Below are positions 18,285 to 28,476 of a DNA stretch of 64,000 nt, piece by piece. The stretch covers positions 57,758-121,757 of the forward strand of contig NZ_NHOU01000010.1 of NCBI RefSeq assembly GCF_002179555.1. The letters run 5' to 3'. The DNA comes from Salinicola salarius. Its GTDB lineage: Bacteria; Pseudomonadota; Gammaproteobacteria; Pseudomonadales; Halomonadaceae. Below the pieces are notes generated by a model. It ran no database searches, had not been told where the DNA came from, and saw only the letters and a program-made list of their open reading frames with translations. Within the stretch, counting starts at the first letter, position 1; the number at the start of each line of letters is the position of its first letter. A program made the position numbers and the translations under genes.

Positions 18285-18411
18285 AGGAAAGTGGCTGCGC
18301 TCGCTCAGGCGTTGTTAAAAATCGTCTCAAAGTGCTCATTTACACCCTGTAAACTCCGCTTTTTCGACGATTTTTGCCTAGCCTGAGCTTCGCTCGCCGA
18401 CTTTCTACCTT
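18285..18411 (+). repeat. Dispersed palindromic element, copy A
   Basis: An imperfect palindrome of about 125 bp. Outer arms pair (GGAAAGT...GCTCAGGC with GCCTGAGC...GACTTTC). A middle stem AAAAATCGTC (18,317-18,326) pairs with GACGATTTTT (18,366-18,375). Inside is a small hairpin TTTAC-ACCCT-GTAAA flanked by GCTCA and CTCCGC. It shares this layout with copies at 18,484 and 31,915. It lies just before parC, partly in the leader region. Confidence 0.8.
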
Positions 18412-18483
18412 GCCGGTATCTTCTAACGATCTTCATTACCCGAGGAGCCGCTTCGAGCGGCGCGATAACGTCCTGGACATCGC

Positions 18484-18594
18484 CGAGCGTGGCTCAGACA
18501 AGGCGAACGATGAGCGACGACGCGCAGTTGACTGGGGTGTCAATGAGCATTCGGCGCTCATCGTTCAACGTCGTATGAGCCTCGCGCAGGCATG
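18484..18594 (-). repeat. Dispersed palindromic element, copy C, abutting the parE stop
   Basis: On the minus strand it starts directly after the parE stop codon. The middle stem is GAACGATGAGCG (pairing perfectly with CGCTCATCGTTC; 18,505-18,516 with 18,555-18,566), unrelated in sequence to the stem of copy A. The loop still carries GCTCATT, then TTGAC-ACCCCA-GTCAA, and the right flank is GCCTTGTCTGA followed by CGCTCG as in copy B. Confidence 0.75.
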
Positions 18595-20514
<1,920 letters not shown>

Positions 20515-20698
20515 TCACAGTTGCATGGCCGAAGTTGCAGGGTCGAGAGCGCCACATCGTCGCAGCGTGCCTCTCTCGGGCAAGGCCGATCAGTGAACGA
20601 GCGTCAGCGTCTCCACCCCATGCAGGCTGGCGACGATGATACACCCTACTGGTCAAATCTACAGTATCGCGTTACCGCCCGAGGTTGGCGCGATGCGC

Positions 20699-21346
20699 TC
20701 AAGACAGCACGAGGGATCTCGGCACGTGCCAGCCGCCGTGAGCGAAGAGCGCCGGCAGATACTCGGGCAGCACATCGAAGCCATGGTCGCCGCCGGGGTG
20801 GATCAGGATGCGACTGCCGGCATAAGCTCGCAGCGCGTCGCGGCAATCCAGCGTCTCGTCCGCGCTGCCGAGCAGCAGAAGGTAGCGCGCGGGATGGACG
20901 ATGCGTTCCCACTGCAGCGCGGTCAATTGATCGAAATAACTATCGTCGATCGTGAACTGCTCGCCGGAGGCGTCGTTGAGCAACGTCTGCCCCAGGTAAT
21001 CGGCCACGAAGCGGGCGGGCTGAACCGCCGGATTGATCAGCACGGCCCGCAGACCATAGCGCTCCGCCAGCAGGGTGGCCAGGAAGCCGCCCATGGAGCT
21101 GCCGACCAGCAGCGTACCTTCATGGCCCAGCGACTCGAGCGCCGCTTCGGCCTGCCGCCAGGCCAGGTCCGGCCGGTGCGACAGGTCCGGGGTCAGACAC
21201 GCGAACGGGCGACCCTCGTGTCGGGCCAGCACCTCGCAGGCCGCCTTGACCAGCCGGGCCTTGGGCGAAGCGCTGCTGCTGTTGAAGCCATGCAGGTACA
21301 GCAGCGCCCTGGCCGGTCTCGCTATCGAAAGCGACTCGCTCGACAT
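20699..21346 (-). CDS. yqiA: YqiA/YcfP-type alpha/beta-hydrolase esterase
   Basis: Small cytoplasmic esterase, 215 aa. The start at 21346 was chosen because GGTGAGG lies just upstream; an ATG 9 codons earlier has no such site. The oxyanion region is ARALLYLHGFNSSSASPKA, the nucleophile elbow LLVGSSMGGFLATLLAERY (Ser of GSSMG) and the catalytic His sits in LIHPGGDHGFDVLPEYL. In E. coli yqiA lies between cpdA and parE. Here it still precedes parE on the same strand but cpdA is about 9 kb away. The natural substrate is unknown; the E. coli protein acts on short acyl esters. Confidence 0.92.
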   Translation of the reverse strand: MSSESLSIARPARALLYLHGFNSSSASPKARLVKAACEVLARHEGRPFACLTPDLSHRPDLAWRQAEAALESLGHEGTLLVGSSMGGFLATLLAERYGLRAVLINPAVQPARFVADYLGQTLLNDASGEQFTIDDSYFDQLTALQWERIVHPARYLLLLGSADETLDCRDALRAYAGSRILIHPGGDHGFDVLPEYLPALFAHGGWHVPRSLVLS

Positions 21347-21406
21347 GGCTCCCTCACCTGGCTCGCTGGACATCCGAGCCCCCGGCGCTTTCGCGACACC
21401 GGCCGG

Positions 21407-23056
21407 TCACCAGGACTTCTGTCCCTTCCAGATCGCCTGGATCAGCCCGCGGCTGGAGTCGTCGAGCGTCTCCAGACCATTCTGCGTGGCAATGATCTCT
21501 TCGGTCTCGGTGGCGATCTTCTTGCCCAGCTCGACACCCCACTGGTCGAACGAGTCGATGTCCCAGATCACGCCCTGCACGAACACCTTGTGCTCGTAGA
21601 GCGCGATCAGGGCACCCAGCGTGGCCGGGTTGAGGCTGTCGAACATCAGCGTGGAAGAGGGCTGGTTGCCGCGATAACGCTTGTAGCTGGGCGGCGTGCT
21701 CTCGGACTTCACCGCGTCGTCGCCGAGCATCAGTACGCGGGACTGAGCGAAGCAGTTCGCCAGCGCCAGCCGGTGCTGGGCCATCAGGTCGTCACGGAAG
21801 CGTTCGTCCTCGACATCGTTGTAGCGATTGACCGGCGCGATGAAGTCGCACGCCACCGGCTGCGTGCCCTGGTGCAGCAACTGGTAGAACGCATGCTGGC
21901 CGTTGGGGCCGATCTCGCCCCAGATCACCGGGCAGGTGGAATAGTCGACCACGTCATCATTGTTGGTGACGGACTTGCCGTTGGATTCCATCTCGAGCTG
22001 CTGGAAGTACCCTGGCAGGTGCTTGAGGCGCCCATCGTACGGCAACACCGCGTGGGAGCGGATATCGAGGAAGTTGACGTTCCATATGCCGATCAGTCCC
22101 AGCTGCACCGGCAGGTTCTCGGCCAGATCGGCGGTACGGAAGTGCTCGTCCATGGCGTGGGCGCCCGCCAGCAGCTGACGGAAGTTGTCCATGCCGACAC
22201 GAATGGCGATGGGCAACCCGATGGCGCTCCACAGCGAGTAGCGACCGCCGACCCAGTCCCAGAACAGCAGCTGATTGCCCGGATCGATGCCCCACTCGGT
22301 CATCTTCTCGGGTTTGGTGGAAACACCAACGAAGTGGAAACGCTTGATCAGCGCTTCGTCGCCGCCCAAGCGTGTCGCGATCCAGTCGAGTGCGGTGGAA
22401 GCGTTCGACAGCGTGTCGATGGTGCCGAAGGACTTCGACGACAGGATGAACATCGTGGTTTCAGGGTTGAGCCAGCTCAGGAAGTCGGCCAGCTGCGAGC
22501 CGTCCATGGTCGACGCGAAGTGAGTCGACACCTCGAAGACATCATCGGGCTCGAAATCGGTCAGTGCGGACGTGACCATCAGCGGACCCAGGTCCGAACC
22601 GCCGACGCCGAGGTTGACCACATCGGTGATCGGCTTGCCGGTCGCGCCGCGCCATTGACCGTTCAGCAGCTTGTTGACCAGCGTTTCCATCTTGTCGAGG
22701 GTGGCATGCACTTCGCCAACCACATCGACGCCTTCGACCTCGAGCCTGGCATCCCGCGGCAGACGCAATGCGGTATGCAGCGCCGGGCGGTCCTCGGTGT
22801 GGTTGACCCGCTCCCCCGAGAGCAGGCGTTGCACCGCCTCGGGCACGCCGGCTTCCCGCGCCAGCGAGAGCAACTGCTCCCGGACTTCCGTCGTCCAGCG
22901 CTGCTTGGACAGATCCATCTGGATGCCGGCGGCTTCCAGATAGAACGTCTCGAAGCGCGGCGACTGCTGGAACAGGGTCTTCAGATGAACCTCCCGCATC
23001 CCCCCTTCGAGCTGCTGCTCGAGCGCTTTCCATGCCTGGGTCTCACGAATCGACAT
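21407..23056 (-). CDS. pgi: Glucose-6-phosphate isomerase
   Basis: Interconverts glucose 6-phosphate and fructose 6-phosphate in glycolysis, gluconeogenesis and the Entner-Doudoroff/pentose routes. 549 aa, normal for proteobacterial Pgi. Signature 1 (VISWVGGRYSLWSAIGLPIA equivalent) is seen as FWDWVGGRYSLWSAIGLPIA. Substrate-binding blocks NLGVGGSDLGPLM and ILSSKSFGTIDTL, the catalytic Glu region (GQHAFYQLLHQGTQ with the His of the active site) and the C-terminal FDQWGVELGKKIA Lys are all present. AGGAG precedes the ATG. No operon partner is evident; divergent from cmoA. Confidence 0.98.
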   Translation of the reverse strand: MSIRETQAWKALEQQLEGGMREVHLKTLFQQSPRFETFYLEAAGIQMDLSKQRWTTEVREQLLSLAREAGVPEAVQRLLSGERVNHTEDRPALHTALRLPRDARLEVEGVDVVGEVHATLDKMETLVNKLLNGQWRGATGKPITDVVNLGVGGSDLGPLMVTSALTDFEPDDVFEVSTHFASTMDGSQLADFLSWLNPETTMFILSSKSFGTIDTLSNASTALDWIATRLGGDEALIKRFHFVGVSTKPEKMTEWGIDPGNQLLFWDWVGGRYSLWSAIGLPIAIRVGMDNFRQLLAGAHAMDEHFRTADLAENLPVQLGLIGIWNVNFLDIRSHAVLPYDGRLKHLPGYFQQLEMESNGKSVTNNDDVVDYSTCPVIWGEIGPNGQHAFYQLLHQGTQPVACDFIAPVNRYNDVEDERFRDDLMAQHRLALANCFAQSRVLMLGDDAVKSESTPPSYKRYRGNQPSSTLMFDSLNPATLGALIALYEHKVFVQGVIWDIDSFDQWGVELGKKIATETEEIIATQNGLETLDDSSRGLIQAIWKGQKSW

Positions 23057-23174
23057 CTAATGCTCTCCTTGTCACGTGCAGCGAAGAGGCGCAAAACGTA
23101 CACTATGGCCGTAGCGAGTCATGACAGTTGTTGCGCTCGCTTCACGCTCTCCCAATTAAGAATATCTTCCGGCA

Positions 23175-23972
23175 ATGATTGACGCATCTTACCGTGACGC
23201 CATCTTTTCGACACCCCTTGATCGTGTGGCGAGCTTCTCGTTCGACGAGCAGGTCGTGGCGTGCTTCCCGGACATGGTCCGGCGTTCGATTCCCGGCTAC
23301 GGCCAGATTCTCGGCATGCTCGGCGTCATCGCCGAACGCCACCTGCGCCATGGCGCCCATGTCTACGACCTGGGCTGCTCGCTGGGCGCGGTCGGGCTGG
23401 CACTGGCCGGGCGCCTGCCTGCCGACGCCTTCGAACTGACCGGCGTCGACCTCTCTCCGACGATGATCGCCCGGGCCCGCGAAACCGCCGCCGCCGAAAG
23501 TCCGGATCATCGGATCCAGTTCGTCGAGGGCGATATCCGTCATCTGGACTATCGGCCCAGCGGCATGATCGTGCTCAACTTCACGCTGCAGTTTTTGCCG
23601 CCGGCGGACCGCGATGCGGTGATCGCCAGGCTGTTCGCGGCACTGGAGCCCGGCGGCATCCTGGTGCTGTCGGAAAAGATCGTCGCGGAAGACGAGCAGG
23701 AAAATGCCTGGCTGGTGGAACGCTACCACGATTTCAAGCGGGCCAACGGCTACAGCGACATGGAGATCAGCCAGAAGCGTACCGCGCTGGAAAACGTGCT
23801 GGTGCCGGATACGCTGGCGGCGCATCACGAACGGTTGACCCAGGCCGGGTTCTCGCGCGTCACGACCTGGTTCCAGTATCTCAACTTCGCCTCCCTCGTC
23901 GCTTTCAAGGACAAGGCCGCGTTCAAGGACAAGGCGACATCCCAAGAGAAGGCCACGTTCGAGGATGTCTGA
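23175..23972 (+). CDS. cmoA: Carboxy-S-adenosyl-L-methionine synthase
   Basis: Makes carboxy-SAM from SAM and prephenate, used by CmoB for the wobble uridine cmo5U34 of tRNAs. Class I methyltransferase fold: start DAIFSTPLDRVASFSFDEQVV, SAM motif VYDLGCSLGAVGLALAG (about residues 75-91), FVEGDIRHLDY, MIVLNFTLQFLPPADRD and LVLSEKIVAEDEQEN are all typical of CmoA. The family usually ends shortly after the FQYLNF strand. Here about 26 extra residues follow, with a duplicated FKDKA unit (SLVAFKDKAAFKDKATSQEK). The stop overlaps the cmoB start by 8 bp, so the two are co-translated. Confidence 0.96.
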   Translation: MIDASYRDAIFSTPLDRVASFSFDEQVVACFPDMVRRSIPGYGQILGMLGVIAERHLRHGAHVYDLGCSLGAVGLALAGRLPADAFELTGVDLSPTMIARARETAAAESPDHRIQFVEGDIRHLDYRPSGMIVLNFTLQFLPPADRDAVIARLFAALEPGGILVLSEKIVAEDEQENAWLVERYHDFKRANGYSDMEISQKRTALENVLVPDTLAAHHERLTQAGFSRVTTWFQYLNFASLVAFKDKAAFKDKATSQEKATFEDV

Positions 23973-24978
23973 CGTCGCTATCGATACGCTCAAGGACGCC
24001 GAACGCCGGCTCTATCTCGCCTTCCTCGAACACGGCCTGACCCGCTGGCTGGCACTGCTTCCGGAACAGCTGGCGCGCGGGCTCGATCGGCGCCGCCATG
24101 GCGATCTGCCGGCGTGGGAAAAGGCAGTGGCCAAACTGCCGGCGTTGTCGTCGACACGGCAAGTGAACCTGCAGGCCGATCGTGTCACGGTAGCGCTCGA
24201 ACTGAGCGACGCCGAGCGTCGGCGCTGCGAGAATCTGCTCAAGATCCTGATGCCGTGGCGCAAGGGGCCTTATCGTCTCGGCGACATCGATATCGATACC
24301 GAGTGGCGCTCGGACTGGAAATGGCAGCGGGTCGCGCCGCATCTCTCGCCCCTCGCCGGCCGTCGCATTCTGGATGTCGGCGGCGGCAACGGCTATCACG
24401 CCTGGCGCATGGCCGGCGCCGGTGCCGCGTTCGTGCTGGTGATCGACCCCTCGCCGCGCTTCTACTACCAGTTCCACGCCGTGCGTCACTTCGTGGGCGA
24501 TGCCGATGGCGAGCGCACCCACTTTCTGCCGGTCGGCATCGAAGACGTACCGGCGAAGCTCGCCGCCTTCGATACCGTGTTTTCGATGGGGGTGCTCTAC
24601 CACCGCCCTTCACCGCTGGATCATCTGCTGCAACTGAAGGATGCGCTGGTGCCCGGTGGCGAGCTGGTGCTGGAGACGCTGGTGGTCGAGGGTGACGAGC
24701 GCACCGTGTTCATGCCCGGCGAACGCTATGCCAGCATGCCCAACGTCTACTTCCTGCCCTCGTCGAGCGCTCTGGCGCACTGGCTCGAGCGCTGCGGCTT
24801 CGAAGCCATTCGCTGTGTCGACGAAACGGTCACCACGCTCGACGAACAGCGCTCGACCGACTGGATGCAGTTTCATTCGCTGGCCGATTTCCTCGACCCG
24901 GAGGATCGCAGCCTGACCCTCGAAGGCTACCCCGCCCCGCGTCGGGCGACGCTGATCGCCCGCAAACCGAAGCGATAA
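23965..24978 (+). CDS. cmoB: tRNA U34 carboxymethyltransferase
   Basis: Transfers the carboxymethyl group of carboxy-SAM to 5-hydroxyuridine at tRNA position 34, giving cmo5U. 337 aa, slightly longer than the E. coli protein (323). N-terminal helical region with LPALSSTRQVNLQADRV and LLKILMPWRKGPYRLGDIDI (substrate-binding block), then the SAM-binding site RRILDVGGGNGYHAWRM (about residues 132-148), FSMGVLYHRPSPLDHLLQL and LVLETLVVEGDE. All are conserved CmoB blocks. It begins inside the end of cmoA and ends convergent to cysE. Confidence 0.97.
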   Translation: MSDVAIDTLKDAERRLYLAFLEHGLTRWLALLPEQLARGLDRRRHGDLPAWEKAVAKLPALSSTRQVNLQADRVTVALELSDAERRRCENLLKILMPWRKGPYRLGDIDIDTEWRSDWKWQRVAPHLSPLAGRRILDVGGGNGYHAWRMAGAGAAFVLVIDPSPRFYYQFHAVRHFVGDADGERTHFLPVGIEDVPAKLAAFDTVFSMGVLYHRPSPLDHLLQLKDALVPGGELVLETLVVEGDERTVFMPGERYASMPNVYFLPSSSALAHWLERCGFEAIRCVDETVTTLDEQRSTDWMQFHSLADFLDPEDRSLTLEGYPAPRRATLIARKPKR

Positions 24979-25098
24979 TCGCAGCGCTGCCGGCGTTCGG
25001 CGCGACCAGTACGGCATCGGCCGGCAGTGCGATGCCGGCCGATGTCTGCGCAATAGGATTGGGAAAAGATTGACGCTAGCGGGCGTTGCGCTGGACGA

Positions 25099-25162
25099 GA
25101 TTTGGACTAGACCCGATTTGGACTAGGCCTGGTTTGAACTAGACCTGGTTTAGACTAGAGAC
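25099..25162. repeat. Four tandem 16-bp repeats
   Basis: Four consecutive 16-bp units, GATTTGGACTAGACCC, GATTTGGACTAGGCCT, GGTTTGAACTAGACCT and GGTTTAGACTAGAGAC, lie between convergent cmoB and cysE, ending 9 bp before the cysE stop. The units share TTTNNACTAG. No hairpin with a T-run is present in this gap, so the array occupies the place of a terminator. Confidence 0.85.
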
Positions 25163-25171
25163 GACGGCGCT

Positions 25172-26083
25172 TCACGGGCACGGTCCGCTCTGGATATTGG
25201 CCTGGGTGATATTGCTCTTCGCCGGTACGCTACAGGTCAGCCAGACGTTACCGCCGATCACCGAGCCCTGCCCCACCGTGATGCGCCCCAGAATCGTCGC
25301 GCCTGCGTAGATGACCACGTCGTCCTCGACGATCGGGTGGCGCGGCAGGCCTTTTTCGAGATGCCCTTTCTCGTCGGCCGGGAAGCGTTTGGCGCCGAGC
25401 GTGACCGCCTGGTAGAGCCGTACCCGGTTGCCGATGATCGCGGTTTCGCCGATGACCACACCGGTGCCGTGATCGATGAAGAAGCCTTCGCCGATCTGGG
25501 CACCGGGGTGAATGTCGATACCGGTATCGGAATGGGCCAGTTCGGCGATGATGCGAGCCACCAGCCCGGCGCCCACCTGATAGAAATAGTGGGCGATGCG
25601 GTGATAGATCACCGCGTGGACGCCGGGGTAGCAGAGCAGCACTTCATCGACGCTGCGCGCGGCCGGATCGCCATAGTAGGCGGCCATCACATCGCCATCG
25701 AGACGCTGGCGCAGGCTGGGCAGGTCATCCGCGAACCGTTGGATGATTTGCGTCGCCGCCGCCTGGTGCTCGGAGGTCTTGTCGCCATTGAGCCGGGCCA
25801 TGTAGCGCAACTCGAGCAGCACTTCCTCGTGCAGCGCATTGAGCGCACGGTCCAGCGTGTGGCCGACGTAGAAGTCCTCGCTCTCCTTGCGCAGATCCGA
25901 AGGCCCCAGGCGCATCGGAAAGATGGCCCCGCTCAGGAGTTCCAGCGTTTCCCGGATGCGATGTCGTGACGGCAACTCACGACAACCCTTCTCTCTCTCT
26001 CGGCCATTCTGAGCGCGCCACTGTTCACGAGTCGCGCGCAGTTGGGTAACGATACCGTCGAGCTGCCAATTGACCTGTTGCAT
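25172..26083 (-). CDS. cysE: Serine O-acetyltransferase (long EpsC/SrpH type)
   Basis: Acetylates L-serine with acetyl-CoA, giving O-acetylserine for cysteine synthesis. 303 aa from the ATG at 26083 (AGGA 8 nt upstream); an ATG three codons earlier has its ribosome site too close. N-terminal helical SAT domain (about 1-180), then left-handed beta-helix hexapeptide repeats: DIHPGAQIGEGFFIDHGTGVVIGETAIIGN contains the catalytic His-Asp region, then VRLYQAVTLGAKRFP and GATILGRITVGQGSVIGGNVWLT. It is longer than enterobacterial CysE and of the SrpH/EpsC form. A strong palindrome 48 bp upstream may be an operator. cysDN lie 1 kb away. Confidence 0.93.
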   Translation of the reverse strand: MQQVNWQLDGIVTQLRATREQWRAQNGREREKGCRELPSRHRIRETLELLSGAIFPMRLGPSDLRKESEDFYVGHTLDRALNALHEEVLLELRYMARLNGDKTSEHQAAATQIIQRFADDLPSLRQRLDGDVMAAYYGDPAARSVDEVLLCYPGVHAVIYHRIAHYFYQVGAGLVARIIAELAHSDTGIDIHPGAQIGEGFFIDHGTGVVIGETAIIGNRVRLYQAVTLGAKRFPADEKGHLEKGLPRHPIVEDDVVIYAGATILGRITVGQGSVIGGNVWLTCSVPAKSNITQANIQSGPCP

Positions 26084-26130
26084 GCCGATCATCCTTTGGA
26101 AACGAGACGCACGTTTTCGAACACGACCTC

Positions 26131-26148
26131 ACTTCCGACATCGGAAGT
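26131..26148. promoter_or_regulatory. Perfect 8-bp palindrome upstream of cysE
   Basis: ACTTCCGA-CA-TCGGAAGT lies 48-65 bp upstream of the cysE start, in the right place for an operator overlapping the promoter. The binding protein is unknown. Confidence 0.55.
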
Positions 26149-26243
26149 CGTGGACAGGTCCTAACGTGCCATCAGTCAATGATAAGCCCCAGGAAGGAAA
26201 TAGCCATAGCGCAGCGAATCGGCACGCACGCCGTCGCGGCGCC

Positions 26244-26295
26244 AGGGCCTGTTTGGCGCCGCAACGCGGGTCTCGCTGAAACGGCAACAGGCCCT
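26244..26295 (-). terminator. 10-bp inverted repeat overlapping the stop of the HslV-like gene
   Basis: AGGGCCTGTT (26,244-26,253) and AACAGGCCCT (26,286-26,295) pair perfectly around a 32-nt GC-rich loop that can fold further (GGCGCC and GCGG blocks). The right arm includes the stop codon of the gene. No T-run follows, so it may act as a 3' stabilising structure rather than a terminator. Confidence 0.4.
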
Positions 26296-26770
26296 AGGCC
26301 ACGCTCGTTTCCGCTTCTTGCATCATCTCGTCAAACGTGACGGAGGTCTGCATTCGGGGCGTTACCGCCTGGACCTCGCCGCCGGTATCGTGATCCCGCG
26401 TGGCCGCGTATTTCACGGCGGCGACCGCATCCTTGCCGTGATCGATAGCCGCCAGCGCCCATTTCCACCCGGTACCATAGGCGATGGGGCCTGTGACAGG
26501 CATGCGCACCAGACGATCGAACATCTCGAATACGCCATCGGGCCCCACGATGATCATTTCGATCCGAGTGACATGGGGTTTGGCATGCCTGGGGGAGCCG
26601 GCATTGAGCCACTCCATTACTTCCCACCAGCCTTGTTGCTCACCGGCGAATGCCACCCATTCGCCGTTGTCGAGTCGAAAGAGCTTTTGCGCATGGTTGT
26701 ATGTCGATCCATTGACACTGATCAGCGAATCCGTCGCCAATGTCGTTCCATCCCATACGATCGTGGTCAT
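26294..26770 (-). CDS. Solitary HslV-like Ntn-hydrolase (proteasome beta-type) protein
   Basis: 158 aa. After the initiator Met the sequence is TTIVWDGTTLATDSL, matching the start of HslV, in which Thr at mature position 1 is the nucleophile. KLFRLDNGEWVAFAGEQQG resembles the HslV KVRRL...VIAGFAG block, and GPIAYGTGWKWALAAIDHG resembles the IGSGGPYAQAAA block. GAGG lies 6 nt upstream of this ATG; one codon earlier is another ATG. No HslU or other AAA ATPase is near. Similar short HslV-like genes are known from phages and islands. A peptidase role is inferred; its partner and target are unknown. Confidence 0.7.
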   Translation of the reverse strand: MTTIVWDGTTLATDSLISVNGSTYNHAQKLFRLDNGEWVAFAGEQQGWWEVMEWLNAGSPRHAKPHVTRIEMIIVGPDGVFEMFDRLVRMPVTGPIAYGTGWKWALAAIDHGKDAVAAVKYAATRDHDTGGEVQAVTPRMQTSVTFDEMMQEAETSVA

Positions 26771-26942
26771 CATCTACCTCGGTCTGTGGCTCCGGCCAGA
26801 CATCGGGCTATCCGCAGCGAGCATCCAGGCACGACAGTCACGATCTCCTCCCGGCCGGTTGGGAGCGAGAAGCGGTCAACTGATAGAGAGCATCATCCGT
26901 TTGCAAAATGCGGCGGTTAATCCAGTTTGCAGAGTGCGGACA

Positions 26943-26970
26943 TGAAAACGCCACTCCCGGGAGTGGCGTG
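26943..26970 (-). terminator. Intrinsic terminator downstream of cysN
   Basis: ACGCCACTCC-CG-GGAGTGGCGT (26,948-26,969) is a 22-nt perfect palindrome followed on the minus strand by TTTTC, about 38 nt past the cysN stop. It should end the cysD-cysN transcript. Confidence 0.8.
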
Positions 26971-27006
26971 AACGCATTCCGTTACTTAAAGATACATCAA
27001 AGAACA

Positions 27007-28458
27007 CTAATTTTGGAATAGCTGTTTTACATCCTTCGCTTCCCAGTGCGGGAAATGCTTGCGGATCAGCGCGTTGAAATCGATTTCGAACGCCTGCCAG
27101 TCGACTTCACCCGCTTGTTTCGAGTCGTCCGCGGCCCCTTCCGCCGCGCCGCGAATCAGGCCCGCACCGACCGTGATATTGGTCAGCCGGTCGATTACCA
27201 CGAAACTGCCTGTGCCGGGGCTCTTGCGGTAGTCGTCCAGCGGCACGCTGGCAGTCAGCTCGATCCGGCAGCGGCCGATGGCATTGAGCGGCAGGCTGGT
27301 GGCCTCGTGATGCTCGAGCGTATTGACGTCGATCTGATAGTCGATCGCCGCGACCTTGCCGGCGATTTCCTGCGTGCCGATCTTGAAGTCGTAGAGCCGG
27401 CCCGGCTCGAGGGCGGCATCGTGCATCCAGACGATGTCGGCTTCCAGCGCGTCGGACTGCGCGACTTCCGCATCCGCCGCCACCAGCCAGTCCCCACGGG
27501 AGATGTCGATCTCGTCGCGCAGGGTCACGGTGACCGCTTGGCCGGGATAGGCTTCTTCCAGATCGCCATCGAAGGTGACGATACGGTCGATGACGGAACG
27601 TTTGCCCGACGGTAGCGCCTTGACCGCCTGACCGGGACGCAGGATGCCCGCCTCGAGCGTGCCGCAGTAGCCGCGAAAATCGAGATTGGGTCGATTGACG
27701 TACTGGACCGGCAGGCGCAGGTCGGAAAGGTTGCTGTCGTGGGCGATCTCGACGCTTTCGAGCAGTTCGAGCATCGCGGGCCCCGGCGCGCCGTCGACCT
27801 GGTACCACGCCATGCGCTCGCTGCGATTGACGACGTTGTCGCCGTCGAGTGCCGACATCGGCACGAAGCGGATGTCGGTCGCGTCGAGCTTCTCGGCGAA
27901 CTCGCGATAATCAGCGACGATCTCGTCGAAGCGCGCCTGCGAGTAGTCGACCAGGTCCATCTTGTTGACCGCGATCACCAGGTGCTTGATCCCCAGCAGA
28001 TCGGCGATGAAGCTGTGCCGCCGGGTCTGCACCTGCACGCCATAGCGCGCGTCGATCAGGATCACCGCCAGGCTGGCGGTGGAAGCGCCGGTGGCCATGT
28101 TGCGGGTGTACTGCTCGTGGCCCGGGGTATCGGCGATGATGAACTTGCGCTTGTCGGTGGAGAAGAACCGGTAGGCGACATCGATGGTGATCCCCTGCTC
28201 CCGCTCGGACTGCAAGCCATCGACCAGCAGCGCCAGATCGACCTTGTCGCCGGTCGTCCCGCTGGTCTTGGAAGCCAGGGTGATCGCCGCCAATTGATCT
28301 TCGTAGATCATCTTGGAGTCGTGCAGCAGTCGGCCGATCAGAGTCGACTTGCCGTCATCGACGCTGCCGCAGGTGATGAAGCGCAGCAGATCTTTCTGCT
28401 CGTGCTCTTTGAGGTACTGGCCGATATTGTCGGCGATCAGCGTGGATTGGTGGGACAT
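27007..28458 (-). CDS. cysN: Sulfate adenylyltransferase subunit 1 (GTPase)
   Basis: GTPase subunit of ATP sulfurylase; GTP hydrolysis drives APS formation from sulfate and ATP. 483 aa, the stand-alone form without a fused APS kinase (CysC). EF-Tu-like G motifs: GSVDDGKST (P loop), DTPGHEQYT (G3) and NKMD (G4). Domains II and III follow, with [18 protein letters not shown] and [16 protein letters not shown] strands. It is encoded after cysD on the same strand, but with an unusually long 232-bp gap containing inverted repeats. No cysC is visible in the window. Confidence 0.96.
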   Translation of the reverse strand: MSHQSTLIADNIGQYLKEHEQKDLLRFITCGSVDDGKSTLIGRLLHDSKMIYEDQLAAITLASKTSGTTGDKVDLALLVDGLQSEREQGITIDVAYRFFSTDKRKFIIADTPGHEQYTRNMATGASTASLAVILIDARYGVQVQTRRHSFIADLLGIKHLVIAVNKMDLVDYSQARFDEIVADYREFAEKLDATDIRFVPMSALDGDNVVNRSERMAWYQVDGAPGPAMLELLESVEIAHDSNLSDLRLPVQYVNRPNLDFRGYCGTLEAGILRPGQAVKALPSGKRSVIDRIVTFDGDLEEAYPGQAVTVTLRDEIDISRGDWLVAADAEVAQSDALEADIVWMHDAALEPGRLYDFKIGTQEIAGKVAAIDYQIDVNTLEHHEATSLPLNAIGRCRIELTASVPLDDYRKSPGTGSFVVIDRLTNITVGAGLIRGAAEGAADDSKQAGEVDWQAFEIDFNALIRKHFPHWEAKDVKQLFQN

Positions 28459-28476
28459 TAAGAAGCTCCAGTTCTT

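Noticed and set aside
16147..18318. 723-codon open frame on the + strand opposite parC
   Set aside because: It is antisense to an unmistakable parC; long antisense frames are expected in high-GC coding DNA and the peptide has no recognisable domain.
20636..23182. 848-codon open frame on the + strand opposite pgi and yqiA
   Set aside because: Antisense shadow of two conserved genes; composition is rich in Arg, Gln and His as usual for such frames.
25099..25162. CRISPR array
   Set aside because: Units are contiguous 16-mers with no spacers, and no cas genes are near.
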